Source of the DNA: Lepturacanthus savala
Taxonomy: Eukaryota; Chordata; Actinopteri; Scombriformes; Trichiuridae
Reading direction: 5' to 3'
DNA: 64,000 nt
Assembly (NCBI GenBank): GCA_030544235.1
Contig: CM060472.1
Span: 22,756,224 to 22,820,223 of the forward strand
Position 1 is the stretch's first letter, and each line of letters starts with the position of its first letter. This document shows positions 25,903 through 38,093 of this stretch, piece by piece. The position numbers and the translations under genes are program-made. The notes beneath the pieces are model-generated. The model did no database searches. It saw only the letters and a list, made by a program, of their open reading frames with translations, and had not been told where the DNA came from.

Positions 25903-26056
25903 ATCTATGCAGTTTATTTTTTAAGTGCACTATTGTATCATATCATGTATGTCTTCCTTCTTAATATCAGTGTAACCACTGTTTGATACTCACGATTCCA
26001 GATTAGACATCAAGTTAGCAGATCAATTCATATCACTGTGCACCAAAGTTAAGCCA

Positions 26057-26062
26057 AATAAA
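26057..26062 (+). terminator. hsbp1l1: Second candidate poly(A) signal, hsbp1l1
   Basis: AATAAA 885 bp after the stop codon. Which of the two sites is used cannot be told from sequence. Confidence 0.4.
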
Positions 26063-26099
26063 GACTGAAAAAGAATGCGTTATCTCTGCTTGAAATTTT

Positions 26100-28690
26100 A
26101 TTGTTATTGATTTCCGTAGAGCGCAACATGTACAGTATTTCAGCACAATATTGCTTTGGCATTACTATTGAATGGATAAACCTCAAACCTCCCACAGTGT
26201 TTTTTTTTTTTTTTAACCCTCATTTAGATGTTGCTTTTAGTTTTAAAATGAGCTTAGTCAGTTGGCTTGTCAAAGATCTTTTAGACAAAGCTTTTAAGCT
26301 CAGTGAATCATATGTTTGAGATAAATAAAATGTGGCTTAGTCATTGACATTTGACTCAAATGTGCCGGTCTGCTAGGTTAAATGGGGGGGAAAAAGGATC
26401 TATCATTAATCTGACCTCTGTTGGAGCTCCGGTTTTCTTCAAACATACGTCATTCATTAATAATGCATGTCATGTTTTTTCCCCACAGCCATTAGTTTCC
26501 AAAATATACATACACTTACTAAACAAAAAGTACTAAAACTGTAAAATAAAGAAAGGTCCTGCATTAAAAATCTTACATGAGTAAAATTACATACATTTTA
26601 GCAGCAAAGTTTACCCAGTGAACTAATGTAATAGTCCTCATTCATGCAGTCAGTATCGTTGCATTTAACATTAGGAGATGCAGCATGGCATAATGTACAG
26701 CACTTATTGATGTTTGATTTATCTATAGGTAATTTCCTATATGCAGCTGTAGCCTCCTCTAGTGGTGTAATCTACTCATTACAGTGAGGAGTCTGTCGCT
26801 GACCATGGTGCTGACATTTCTTTGCTCTGGGACTGTGTGCAAATACAGATTATACAAATCTAAATAAAATATAAAAGATAATCATTTGCAAATTTTAATG
26901 TAGCCATGAAAATAAAAAAAAAACCCATAGACTAAAATTATTGGGATTGTACACTCATACTTTAGAGTACATGGTTTGTGTCATACCCCTTATTTTCAAT
27001 TAAAAGTCCTATTTTTCTGTGTTTGGAAAGAGATGCCCCATCACATACAGTACTGTGGGTTTATATTCAGGTTGTCACATACTTACGGAGATGTGCACGT
27101 TAAGGTCATTGGCGCATTTACAGTGTTTGTGCTGTAGATGTCAGTGTGTAACAATGGGATATTTTTACACTGCCCCTCTCTCTCATTACGGTGAAACACT
27201 TTACAGCCAAAACAAAATCACCTCCGAGATCACTAGAAATATTCAAAATACATAGTTGGAACTTGCTCATGAGGTGCATGTTGTATGTGCAAGAGAAAGC
27301 GGGTTTCTTGTATTTGTGTGAGGCGATGCATGCACACTTTGTGAGTGTGATTGCACAATTTCATGTGTCTGCGTGTGCACGTGTGTCAAGAGGGGATACA
27401 TGTGTGCATGTGCGATTGTGTCCTTCAAACACTGACTGGCCTCGCTGTCATGCTCAGCGAAGCCAAAGCGCAAGACGGTGAGGCTGCTGAACGTGTTTCC
27501 ATAGCAACCTGTGCTGGAGCAGACACTTGTCAGCTTGTGTAAGTGTATTTATGTGTGTGAGTGTATTTACACATGTGCGTGTGCGCAGGGGTGGATTTGA
27601 TGATTTTGGGGCTATATAGGTAAACTCCATCTTAGGGGCTCCTTCACACTTTATTTTATCACCAATTGAGGATGTTAATAGTGGCAATTGTAGACAAAGT
27701 ACTGAAATATTTAACTACTAATACCACACCAACAATACTTTAACAGTAAAAGTCCTCCATTAAAACTTTACTACTTAATAATAAATGTTACTTCATATTG
27801 AGACTCCCTAACATTTACACAATAAGTTTTTTGACACACATATACAGTGATAAAGCGTGACACCTCATTACTTTACAGCTATCCAGCAGCTGAAATGGCG
27901 TTAATGGCAGCAATATGTTTGTACTACTACTAGCATAATAAAACTTTATGTAACGCAAATAAAACTCAAATTGCAGGACTAATTTGACAGCCACATGTTG
28001 CTGTCGCAATCCTACTGAATGCACTTTCTCAAAGGCCACGAATTGACAGATTTCTCTTGATTGAATATTTTTTTTTCTCCACTTCTCCTCACGCTTTTTG
28101 CCTGATTTCACGAGTGTTTAGAGAGTCTGTGCTCCCATCATCTAACAGGCAATTGCCTACCTTGCCTAGTGGTAAATGCCGGGCCCTGCATGTGTGCACG
28201 CTTGGACAACAGCCATGAAATGAGGAGGGAAAGAGAGAAAGAGAGAGGGTGGGGGAGTGTGAGTGGTGGAGACTCTTTTAGCGTCGCATGATACCACTTT
28301 AGCAGTTAGGACGGGGAAATGTGCGAGTTCACACACTCTTGTCTGGTGGAGTGGCGAGTGGGTGTGTGGAGAGCTATGGCCGGCGGCGAGAGGAGGCTGA
28401 GAGGTTCAGCCCTGTGGCCCACGCCGGCCACTCACCACCGGGAGGGACCCGCGGACACTAATGATGGCCGTCTGCATGGTTACCACGCCGCGGTGGATAA
28501 GGGGGAAGCACTTCAGAGAGTGTGTACGAGTGTGAGAGTGTGTGTGATTGCATATCGGTGTGTACACTTGTCCGCCCTATTTCTCTCTCTCCCTAATGCT
28601 ACTTTTGCACACTTCACTTAGTAGGTGAAACACAAAGTAAATGTCAATAGTCTAAAGTGGTTTCCTCTCATTATCCACGGATCCTTGCAC
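26100..28690. other. Intergenic DNA with repeat debris
   Basis: No gene recognised. AGTAC/AAGTCCT-type repeat debris occurs around 26520-26660 and 27690-27790. The segment 28360-28510 is locally GC- and CpG-rich (GCCGGCGGCGAG; CCACGCCGCGGTGG) and lies in a 100-codon open frame starting at 28319, but the protein matches nothing known to me and no splice partner is seen. It may be regulatory sequence. Confidence 0.4.
27495..27508. promoter_or_regulatory. RFX X-box-like motif
   Basis: GTTTCCATAGCAAC is a full match to the palindromic X-box consensus bound by RFX factors (two half-sites with a 2-bp spacer). It is intergenic, about 2.3 kb after the hsbp1l1 stop. Confidence 0.5.
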
Positions 28691-28723
28691 CATCCATCCA
28701 TCCATCCATCCATCCATCCATCC
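28691..28723. repeat. (CATC)n microsatellite
   Basis: Eight CATC units. The complement (GATG)n also ends the tRNA-like repeat at 58171, so this could be the surviving tail of an antisense copy. Confidence 0.9.
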
Positions 28724-28957
28724 ACCCATCTTTCTATCTACCTTTCTATTTTAAATACATTTTATGGTTACATCCAATTTTTCCATAAACACAATTTGAG
28801 GAGGAAAATATTTTGTATTGATAGTCAAACTATCAAATACATCAATAACTTGCAGGGAAAAAAGCATTTTGGTGCAAATATACTAACCAATAAATGAGGT
28901 AAAACAATACATTCGTGTAAAAACACATAAAATACACAAATGAAGCATATATGTATA

Positions 28958-28960
<3 letters not shown>

Positions 28961-29024
<64 letters not shown>
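28961..29024. repeat. (TA)n microsatellite
   Basis: TA dinucleotides with one CA interruption at 29001. Confidence 0.95.
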
Positions 29025-29299
29025 ATTATATATTTAACTTTACTTTTTAATTGAGAGCAAATGCATGATACATTACAAGGTAAAAAGCAAAAGGATTCTA
29101 GCCAATGGCTAATTTGCAGCTCTTGTTCCTGGTAAGGAATTTAAAAGTTCAAAGAACATTACTAAATTTTTGAGTTGTTAAAATTACAATCATTAATTTG
29201 TAGTGAATTGTACTCAGTCGAAAAAATGAGTTGATACTGGTCCTAATTGCCTACAAATAATATATTCATGTAGATACATGGTAAGAACAACATTAGAGG

Positions 29300-30820
29300 G
29301 TGTCTGTTGCATGACCCAAAACACCCAGTGAGGTCAGGACACAACACTGATGCTGTGTCTAAGTTTGTGTGTCAGCCAATGTATTGTTAACTGAAACCTC
29401 TGGGAATACCAGTGACAACCGGGAACAGTCTGAGTGACAATCACAAAAAGGGTGGTGGCATCTGGAGAGACAGGGGATGGCCGGAGAGACGGCAACCGGG
29501 GGTGGGGAGGATCGGCAGCCCAAGCCACTTCTTCCAAGAGGAAGAACAAAGAGCAAGAGAACAGACACAACAAAAAGAAAAATATTCCCAGGGACGATGA
29601 CGACTCAGGACAACGGAATAACGATGACAACAGTACAGTGCATCTGTGGTAAAATCTGCAAGAATCGGAGGGTTTAAGAATACATCAAGGCAGGATGAAA
29701 TGTTTGACTGCGGCATTGATGGCACTACGCAAAGAAGTCACTTCTGGTCAGAGCCAGGCCCGGAGGCACAACTCACAGTGCCCAGAGCAGTTGCCAACAC
29801 TGAGAGACCAGTGAAGAGCTTGGGAAAGGTCTTTAACTGCAATCTGATGAATGCAGATTCCATCAAGGCAACCTGACCTGGAGGGCTGGTTAAGATCTGG
29901 GGACAAGTCTGGTCTGCCTGGGAGATTCAAGACCTGGATCTACCAGCATGGCCTCTCCTCTACTTCTCATCTATGAGGTCACCATGATTTTTATTAGTTA
30001 TATGCAAAGATGGTTGGGATTTCACTGCAGTCTAAGTAGCAATGGGCTGTACGGGAACACCAACAAGTTCAGGCTCCCCTGTAGCTCGGTCAGAGAGCCA
30101 GAGCCGGACTGGGGAGTTGACCAGCAACCCGGAGAGACAGAGGAAGGACATCAAGGATCAAGTTCTCGATCCAAGGGGTTTGTGACATCCTCTCAAGTCC
30201 ATCCAACCTGTTCACATTGGGCAAAGTAGAAATACCTGCATGCCCCCCTCTGTTCCAAAATAGGGCCACCGGAACACATGCTGAGTAGCTGCTCCAAGGC
30301 ACTGGGCGAGGGTCGGTATAGACGGAGGCACAACCAGGTGCTCAAATCTATCGGTGAAGCAAACAGTGATGGGATCAAGGGCAGACAAGACGCTCAAACC
30401 ACAGCTAAGTCCATTCTCTTTGTCAGCGAAGGGCAAAGGCTAGAGAAGACACCAAAGGACTGCATGACAGGTTTGCTCTCCACGGCTCAAGACTGGGCGA
30501 TGACGGTTGACCACCACACATCACCCAGTCCAGATTGAGACCCGACATCGTCTCGGTCAAGTACCAGGATCTGGTGGAGGATTGTCAGAGGAGGTAGTAC
30601 CGTAGTGTGGAGGCAGCAGAAACAGCGTCCGGATGGCTCTGGTTGAAAAGGGGAGAGCAGTGGTTGTTGTGAGCCACTTGGACACAGGCCGAGATTCGAA
30701 CGCCTCAGTCAGGTCGTCTGGATGAGGGAGTCTGTTGCAAGACCTGAAAGACCCAATGAGTTCAGGACACAACACTGATAAACTGTCCAGGTTTGTGCAT
30801 CAGTAGATGTGTTGTTAACA
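29300..30820 (+). mobile_element. Deleted LINE with restriction-like endonuclease, flanked by direct repeats
   Basis: Remnant of a non-LTR retrotransposon of the type that ends in a restriction-like endonuclease (R2/R4/NeSL/HERO group). Near 29637-29690 a CCHC-type zinc finger is encoded (CICGKICKNRR, then the His/Cys half in another frame, a one-base frameshift). Near 30275-30345 the C-terminal segment HMLSSCSKALGEGRYRRRHN and QVLKSI appears. An RPDIV motif of the nuclease lies near 30538, and a tail GWL-LKR near 30630. The whole reverse transcriptase is missing between them. About 92 bp at each end (29300-29391 and 30729-30820) are roughly 80% alike by eye and in direct orientation, both ending TTGTTAAC. 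The repeat is probably the element's 3' UTR duplicated at its 5' end. It is dead: frames are broken throughout. Confidence 0.65.
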
Positions 30821-30829
30821 GAGGAGAAT

Positions 30830-32980
30830 TCGATCAGAAGAGACGTGTGTGAAATGAAGATGATGTTGTATTGACAAACAATGACTGTTAAATTGTTATA
30901 TTATAAATTCTGGATAGGCTGACAAGGAGGGTGTGTCACTGTAATTGGACAGGGAAGACTAGCTGCTGCGGACAGCTGATACATCAATATGACATCCCAG
31001 GAAATGACAGCAAGTGCGTCTATGAGAGACGTGAATGCATGATGAATAATAAACTTGCAGCTTAGGCATGCAAAAGACGGTCTTCCTGTCTGAACTTTCG
31101 CCTAAGCGTAATACTGCCTGCCTAATGGGGCCAATATTCACCCTTCACTAATTTCGAGGGGAAACAAGTAGCTTCTAAATGCTCCACTGTGCTCATCAGC
31201 TTATTGAGAACGTCTGCTCTTTAGTGCTGCAGCAGGTTTATTAGAGCTTATCATGGTGGCTGATGGGGGCAAAAGGCTGCAAACACAGACATGATGCAAA
31301 ACCAAAAACATGCTACATTCATAGAATAGCAGGATAGTTACATAGCTAATGTGTTGGTGTATTTTAATTTAATTTCACTATAGTTTTTACTTGGTGACAT
31401 TGTGTCCTCATATTGGAAACCTAACCTGTTAAAATCCAAACCTTCTGATAGGGAGGCAGCATTACAGTATTACTGTTACAGTATTAATATATATCGTCAA
31501 TATCCATATCATCAATACAATTAGAAAATTGTTTAATATGAAATCAGTAGTAAGGCTGCAACTAACTATTTTGATATTTAATTTAGATTTGAGCCATTTG
31601 TGTGATTATTTAATCGGGTCGTTTATAATTTCCTTTTTAAACATCTTACAGACTATATTTATGTTCTGTAATGATCCTTAGTGTGATTTCTATGATTTTA
31701 TGGGCAAATAAATGTTCTTTGAACTCTTTTCTTATTAATCATGGAACTTATAATTAGTGAAAGTTAAACAATTTAGCTTATTTCAATGTTAGAAATGCTA
31801 GGCCTGAAAAATAGGCCTGGAGTTTTAGTGGTTAATGTTTGGGTCAGAGAGATGACAAGCTGAGTGCAGGCTGACTACAGGCCAGAGAGATGGCAAGAAA
31901 AGGGAGCAAATGTGAAGGAAAGTGAGTGAATTTGCAGCGTTTCTCCTTCTGCATTTGTTTTGTTTGTTTGCAAGTCTTTCCTTCTGCTTCATTTATGTGG
32001 TTGCAGCATTTTTCATTTTTGTTATTTGCATTTATTTTATGTGTTTGTGTGTTTCTGGTTTTGCATCATTCACAGTATAGTTGTGGCCATTAATAAAATA
32101 TTCTATTTTGTGTCTAATATGGATTTTCCACAAAAAAAAAACAAAAAACAACTTAATTATGTAGTAACTGAGCAGGGCAGCAGAGACAGTGGCGACTCTG
32201 TGGTGCTGGACTGCTGAACGAGCAGTGGTGTCCGGAGCCCTAGGGACCAGGCCTTCTGGAGCCTCCACAGTAGCCCATAAAAAGGCCAGACGAGACGTCT
32301 GGAGGGCTGACTGCTGGGCATCACTCAGCTGCTCCACACAAGTCCCACGGTACCAAAGGAGGTGCCAGCTCAGGACAAGAGGACCGCAGGGCTCACAAAA
32401 CCAAGAGTGACCCAATGGAGAGAGCAGGCCGGCCCCCGAGAAGGCTGCGCCGCAGGCTAACAGACTGGGAAACAGGCTGGTTGACAACAGTCAACCAATT
32501 GTGGTGAAGAGACAGATCCCAGGTAATTAGATATAGAACCCAGCCAGTTCTGCACATACTCATCAAAAAGTTACATGACAAACACAATGAACAAAGAGCA
32601 AAAGAAAAGGATCATTATTTATGGGACAATGTCAAAAAATGTTATGTGGTGTTTTAAAAAATAATTTAAAAAAAGCATGCTATCAATTAGTTTTAGATTC
32701 TAGGTGGATTAAATATTTCAAATTTGTTATTCTTTTTTGTTACACCATTTGACATTTTGTGTCAAAAAAACCTTGATTTTTTTACAAGGAAAAAAAATGG
32801 TACAAACTTTGAAATGATATTAAACCGACATGAACACAAAACATATATCCCAAGAGACCTGATGAATGCTTTTACCACTGTATTTTAAAAGGTTTTTTGA
32901 CTTTCTCATCTTGCCAACCATTGTTTGTCACTGACCCTTATACTGAGAAGTCACTGAGAGGATGAGCAACAGGTGAAAAA
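30830..32980. other. Intergenic DNA, no gene recognised
   Basis: AT-rich spacer. The 32150-32530 stretch is more GC-rich, with a 151-codon open frame on minus and broken frames on plus, and looks like old mobile-element sequence of a class I cannot name. A weak fish dispersed repeat (CTGCAACTAACTATTTTGAT) begins near 31556. Confidence 0.4.
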
Positions 32981-32982
32981 AC

Positions 32983-33494
32983 AGGGGTGTTCACACTGGA
33001 CGCAACTGACATGATTTTGTCGCTGTTTTGCGAAAATTCGCCAGATTGCGTCATCGTGTCCCCGCCTCTTTTGCTTTTTCTCTCATCATCCATGTGTGAG
33101 ATCACCACTGTCACTGCGTTGTACAGCTCTGAAAGTCTGAGTCTCCGCCGTCATTTCTGGGTACATGATACCCTCTGGAGGTGCACAGAGCTCGGCTGGT
33201 TTCAACGCTTCCTACCAGAGCTTTGCCTGGACGACGCGGCTTCCAAGTCCGTTGAAAACTGACTGGCGATAAGTGAATTTCTCTTTGTCATGGGGACGTG
33301 GAGCGAATCTCAACACTGATTGGTTGTTGTGCTACATCATCCTGCGAATTTGCCTGAATAGTTCAATATTTTCAACTCGATGTGACAGGCGAATTTCGCG
33401 TCCATCGTGTCGCAAAAATTTGCGTCTTCCCATTGACTTAACATGTAATCGCATCACGCTGTCGTGCGAATTTTTGTCCGGTGTGAACACCCCT
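32983..33494 (+). mobile_element. Nonautonomous PIF/Harbinger-like element
   Basis: The termini are inverted repeats: left AGGGGTGTTCACACTGGAC at 32983, right GTCCGGTGTGAACACCCCT ending at 33494. Inside, an open frame at 32987-33262 encodes RRHFWVHDTLWRCTELGWFQ and RFLPELCLDD. This resembles the N-terminus of Harbinger (HARBI1-type) transposases, where an R-R-x-W-V-x-P motif precedes the catalytic domain. The rest of the transposase is absent. No clear 3-bp target duplication is visible. The hAT MITE begins 11 bp to its right. Confidence 0.65.
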
Positions 33495-33497
33495 TTA

Positions 33498-33824
33498 CTC
33501 ATTGGCAGGGGCTGATCTACCGGGGTGGCATAGGGTGGCAAATGCCACCCTAAAAGAAAGCCTTGCCACCCCAATTTGCAGCAACGAATTTCACATTTAT
33601 GATCGAGGAACTTCAATGTCTGACTGCAGTGCAAATGAGATTACCTTTGTCTGCATGAGTTTGTAAATGGCAGCTTGTGCCTGTATGTATTGTGTACATT
33701 CTATCTCTCATCATACTATTAAATTCAGTATATATACATGTCATATGTTGCCACCCCTCAAAAATGCCTGCCCCCTCTCTCACTACCCCATCAATATTTT
33801 TATAGATCCGCCCCTGCTCATTGG
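33498..33824. mobile_element. hAT MITE with exact 8-bp target duplication
   Basis: Element 33506-33816 (311 bp) with 14-bp terminal inverted repeats: CAGGGGCTGATCTA at the left and TAGATCCGCCCCTG at the right, one mismatch. It is flanked by the identical 8-bp direct repeat CTCATTGG (33498-33505 and 33817-33824). An 8-bp duplication with CAGGG-type ends is the hallmark of the hAT superfamily. It has no coding capacity. The intact duplication suggests it is young compared with its neighbours. Confidence 0.88.
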
Positions 33825-33839
33825 GAACACAATGTGTAG

Positions 33840-34020
33840 AAGGGAAAAGGGAGGAGAGTCTGAGTCCATTGTCAGTATTTGTGCACTGGAGGTGTCGAGT
33901 TTCCAAACCCCATTTGCGTAAGTTATAATACTGGACCAGGATGATTGGCTCCAAACTAGTTGTGATGTCATGAATCATGCTCATAGGACTGGCCCCTTAA
34001 ATGTGGATATTAAATGAGCA
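33840..34020 (+). repeat. Dispersed repeat, copy 1
   Basis: Shares an ordered set of words with 36880-37010: GTGCACTGGAGG, TTTGCGTAAGTTATAATACT, CTAGTTGTGATGTCATGAAT, CATGCTCATAGGACTGGCCC. The two are therefore divergent copies of one repeat. The superfamily is unknown. Confidence 0.55.
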
Positions 34021-35966
34021 TTACTTTCAGCAGATGAATGTGAAAACAGTCTTCTAGAATTAAAATAAGATGGAAAACACATTTTTTGAGTGGAGGGAGA
34101 TGGCAGGAAGTGCAAAGTTGGGTGATAATTTTGTGTGGATCTATCACCACGTGTGACCGATTTTCCCATTGCACAGTAATTTGATCCAATGCCAATGTAA
34201 AAACACTGATTAGGCAGCTTTCTGTTTCCATTCATCTTCAAGCTTTTATCTTGACTTCATTTCAGTGGGATTCTTTTTTGGGGGAAATGAGATGCATCAT
34301 GAAACACCCAACAACATCTAATCAATTTGCTCCATACAAGTACAACAATGACAGAGGCACATTTCCATTAATTTTATATATAATTTGTTAATTGAGTGTC
34401 TTTTTATGCTGAATTTTTACTAAAATGTGTGATACAGGGATTGTATGTAGGGAGTATTTTGTACTTCTGCATTGGTAATTCTACATAAGTAAAGGGTCTT
34501 TACCCTTGAGTCAAGAGTTTGAACGGCAGTAATCGTAATAAACTGAGAGCAGCAGTAGTGACGGTCGTGTCCTTGGTGCAGCACGCTGCAACGAGCTCCT
34601 CAGATGTTTTTTTGTCCTCCTTTGGACGTCTACAAGGTCAAACACACAAAAAGAAGCTCTGATGTGTGGGAGATGTTCCTTTGTCTGACAACAACACTTC
34701 CATATTGAAAGTCTTGAATTGCACACTAGGCGGAGAGCGTGAATACTGGAGGCGTATGATAAAAATAGATGGGCTTCTACAACACGTACACACACACACA
34801 CACACATATGGGGGACACCTGTGTGTTGCCTACCACCTGAAGCTCTTTGATTCCTGGTGCGCTTTAATCTGTGCTGCTCTCCTGCTTGCCTTTGAAGTGA
34901 AAATCCGCCATCACCTTCGTTTTTTTCGCACTCCCTCGTTCACTTTGCTTCCATGCACACACAGACGCGCGCACGCACACACACGAACCACCAATGATAA
35001 CCACCTGTTATATATTTGTCATAGTCACTGCCGCCGTGTTCTCATCCAAGAGCCCCACGCTCTCATTCACATATTCCATTCTATTCTATTCTACAGTGCC
35101 GGAGGCGATCTGCGCCTAAATTTACCCCAGCAGTTATTTTAGGGCCTTTGTAACATACATCACCTCCCGTCTGCTATGATACATGTCTAACTACAGGAAT
35201 AGAAAGTGATTAGCAACTCTGTTCTGCCGCCGACGAGAAACAAGCAGAAAGTGGTTTTGGTAAAGAAGAAATTTACAATTTGTTTCTAATTTGGAATAGA
35301 TTCATTTCACTCACTCCTTGTACTGCATAATGCTAATTATTTGCAGGATTATTTGTTTTGTTTGCTTCCCGAGCTGTCGTGCATACTTATGAGCCAATAT
35401 TAAATAAGGTTTAATTCAATTCACGTTGCATCAACAGTTTTTTTTTTTTGCAAATTCAATGTTTTATCATGTTCTGACGGCAAAGAGATGCGGAATCAGT
35501 TTTCATGTCAGTTTTTGTATTGAGTCAATGTCGATGCAACTTCCATTACTCACAGAACTTTGTAGTCTGCTCTGACTGATACCTATAATGCACATTATGG
35601 TATTTTATATGGGTATGTTTGGTGGTTTTCTCTCCAAAAGAGACATGCCTGTAGTCTCTGTAGGCGTTTTCTTTTTTTTATGCAAATCTATTGAGATGCC
35701 AGAATCTTAGAATGTTTGTGACATATAGAGTTTTGTGGCTGCTTTAGAAACCACCTACGATGACATAGTTTGCTGAAAATGCAGGTTTACTTTGAATGGT
35801 CTAGAGGATTTCACCCTCCAACTCATGAGTGGATGACCTGATTTTTCTTCACCACATAAAGACACTTTGATGACAGACACCAGCTTTTTCGCTCTCTCCA
35901 TCCCTCGCCTTTCACCATGCGCCTCTTTCATTCCTCTGTCTGCATATTTCTCTCTCACATCCCATT
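34021..35966. other. Intergenic DNA, no gene recognised
   Basis: No exon or element is supported. The 158-codon open frame at 34666-35142 contains CA-repeat-encoded His/Thr runs and matches no family. Confidence 0.4.
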
Positions 35967-35967
35967 C

Positions 35968-36017
<50 letters not shown>
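35967..36017. repeat. (CT)n microsatellite
   Basis: About 25 CT units, nearly pure. Confidence 0.95.
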
Positions 36018-36022
<5 letters not shown>

Positions 36023-36080
36023 CAATAGTGACACATGGGTGTGTCCTGGGGATCAGCAGCCAGCAACCGACCCCGACTCT

Positions 36081-36094
36081 GTCGCTATGGAAAC
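36081..36094. promoter_or_regulatory. RFX X-box-like motif
   Basis: GTCGCTATGGAAAC fits the X-box form RYYNYY-AT-RRNRAC. It lies between a CT and a GT microsatellite in a locally GC-richer stretch. Confidence 0.4.
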
Positions 36095-36163
36095 TGGGTC
36101 AGCTTCACGGTAGCCATGGCAGTGAAATGTATGTGTTCTCCTGTGACAGGTCTCTCTCTCTGT

Positions 36164-36190
36164 GTGTGTGCGTGTGTGTGTGTGTGTGTG
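36164..36190. repeat. (GT)n microsatellite
   Basis: Interrupted GT units following a short CT run. Confidence 0.9.
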
Positions 36191-36879
36191 TATGTGTGTG
36201 CTCACAGCATTTGAGTCTGGAAATAGACAGTCTAGGGAGATGAAAAGCAAGTGTGTGAACAGGTGTGTGAACAGGTGTGTGTGTGTACATTTTGTTCACA
36301 TGTGAATCTCCGAGACAGTTCAATTCCTTTTAATTTAACACTGTTCTAGGATACTTATGTTACTGCAACTATAATTGTTACATAAATAATTTGTTAATAA
36401 TGAAGCAATAACGTCACCTTATAAAAACAATTATAAAATAACTGATATACTGCATTGACTATGACTACAATCGTGCATTATATTGACAATATTCTAAAAT
36501 TACAATAATGCAGCCTCTATAAATGACTGTCCACTAAATCCTTCCCCTCAACAGCGATTGTCCATAACTAGGCAAGACATGTCTGTCATGTAACTAAAGT
36601 AAGAGAGAGTGTGAAATGATTCAAATCATCAAATTGAGAGCCACCACCAAATGGAAAGCTATGATGATGAGCTAAATTTATTTTCTTCTACTCCATTTCC
36701 ACTGTTTTCTGCTCGCTTCATTTATTATTCGTATTTTTTTGTATTAACATTTTCCTGGAAATGTTTTTTTCCACAATAAGTATACTTGCATCTTGAAAAT
36801 TCTCACTTCTGGGAATATACAAACATGTAATACCGTATATACATACAAGTTGTCCCTGACTTCATTGTAACGTCCGTTC

Positions 36880-37015
36880 TCTGTGTGTTTGTACACTGGA
36901 GGCTTCGCATTTCCACTTACACATTTGTGTAAATTGAGTATTGAACTATTGGATTCCAGGCTAGTTGTAATGACAAATCATGCTCATAAGCCCACCCCTT
37001 AAAATCTAATTTTCA
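36880..37015 (+). repeat. Dispersed repeat, copy 2
   Basis: Divergent second copy of the 33840-34020 repeat: GTACACTGGAGG, ACATTTGTGTAAATTGAGTA, CTAGTTGTAATGAC, CATGCTCATAAGCCCACCCC. Confidence 0.5.
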
Positions 37016-38062
37016 ATGAGCTCAGAGAAACTTCCCACTTTCCGCAAACTAATGTGCAAACAGCCTCCTGGTGTTAACCCCTCCACATACATCACTCTGC
37101 ACAGCGAAGCTCAAACACCCAACTGTAGGGATAAGAAGGAAAAATGTATTTGTCAGCACAGCGGGGCTTTAACTAACTACTTTACATTCATTTGTGGGGT
37201 TTACAGTTTACATAAAAACAAACAGTACAAAAAAAATAGCATTTGCCAAGCCTCTGGCGGTTGCTCATCCTACTCAGAGAAGTATTTAAGCTATGCAGTG
37301 AGGGATCCAAGGAATGATCCAATGATCCCCACCACCCTCTGCTCTCTTTCTCATTACCACAGCTAATTAAGGATCTGTCAGACGACCCCCCCCCTCCCTC
37401 CTCTCCTCTCTTCACCCCCTTCTTCTTTTTTCATGTGAAGGTGCTGGAGTGGAACCATTGTCCGATTCGGGGTGATCGTCATGGTTCCCTAACACACACC
37501 CCTCCCTCCCTCCCCACCTCCCTACGTACCCTCACTTCATCTCTCTCTGACTGCTCCCTTTTTTTTTTTGTCCCCACATGATTAAGCGGTTCAGTGCCCA
37601 AGATGGTACATCCATTGGTCTGCTTAAAGACAGGGTCATTAACATGAGCCAACTCCATCTACAGGGAGGTGAGAGTCATTAGTTGTCTGGAAAAAAAAAA
37701 AAAAGAAGAAGAAAAAAAAAGTTCATACTGTAAAATTAATAACCAGAAAAGATAGCCTGTGGCAGTATGGGGTTTTTGGGTTAGTGCTGATGTCGATAGC
37801 TTTCAAAGATGCCAATATTCAGTGTGCTGTATTCAAAATATGCTTTGCTTTGATTTAAATGCAGTTTAAGTCTCAAATTACTTTTGCCATGTCAAAAAAA
37901 CAAAAAAAAAACAATGAAACATAACTTAAAAAGGAAGTTTTCAGAGTAAAGAATAAACTATTTGGAAGATAAATACACACATGAATAATAATAATAATAA
38001 AAACAAAAAAACAGCAACCTGCCACCAGCAGGCCGGTGCTGCTCTAGCTCTTAGCACATTAG

Positions 38063-38093
<31 letters not shown>

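Noticed and set aside
31960..32487. 151-codon minus frame and overlapping plus frames
   Set aside because: No recognisable domain, partly AT-rich low complexity, and no splice context. Treated as old repeat sequence.
34666..35142. 158-codon open frame
   Set aside because: Its length depends on CA-repeat-encoded His/Thr runs. There is no family resemblance.
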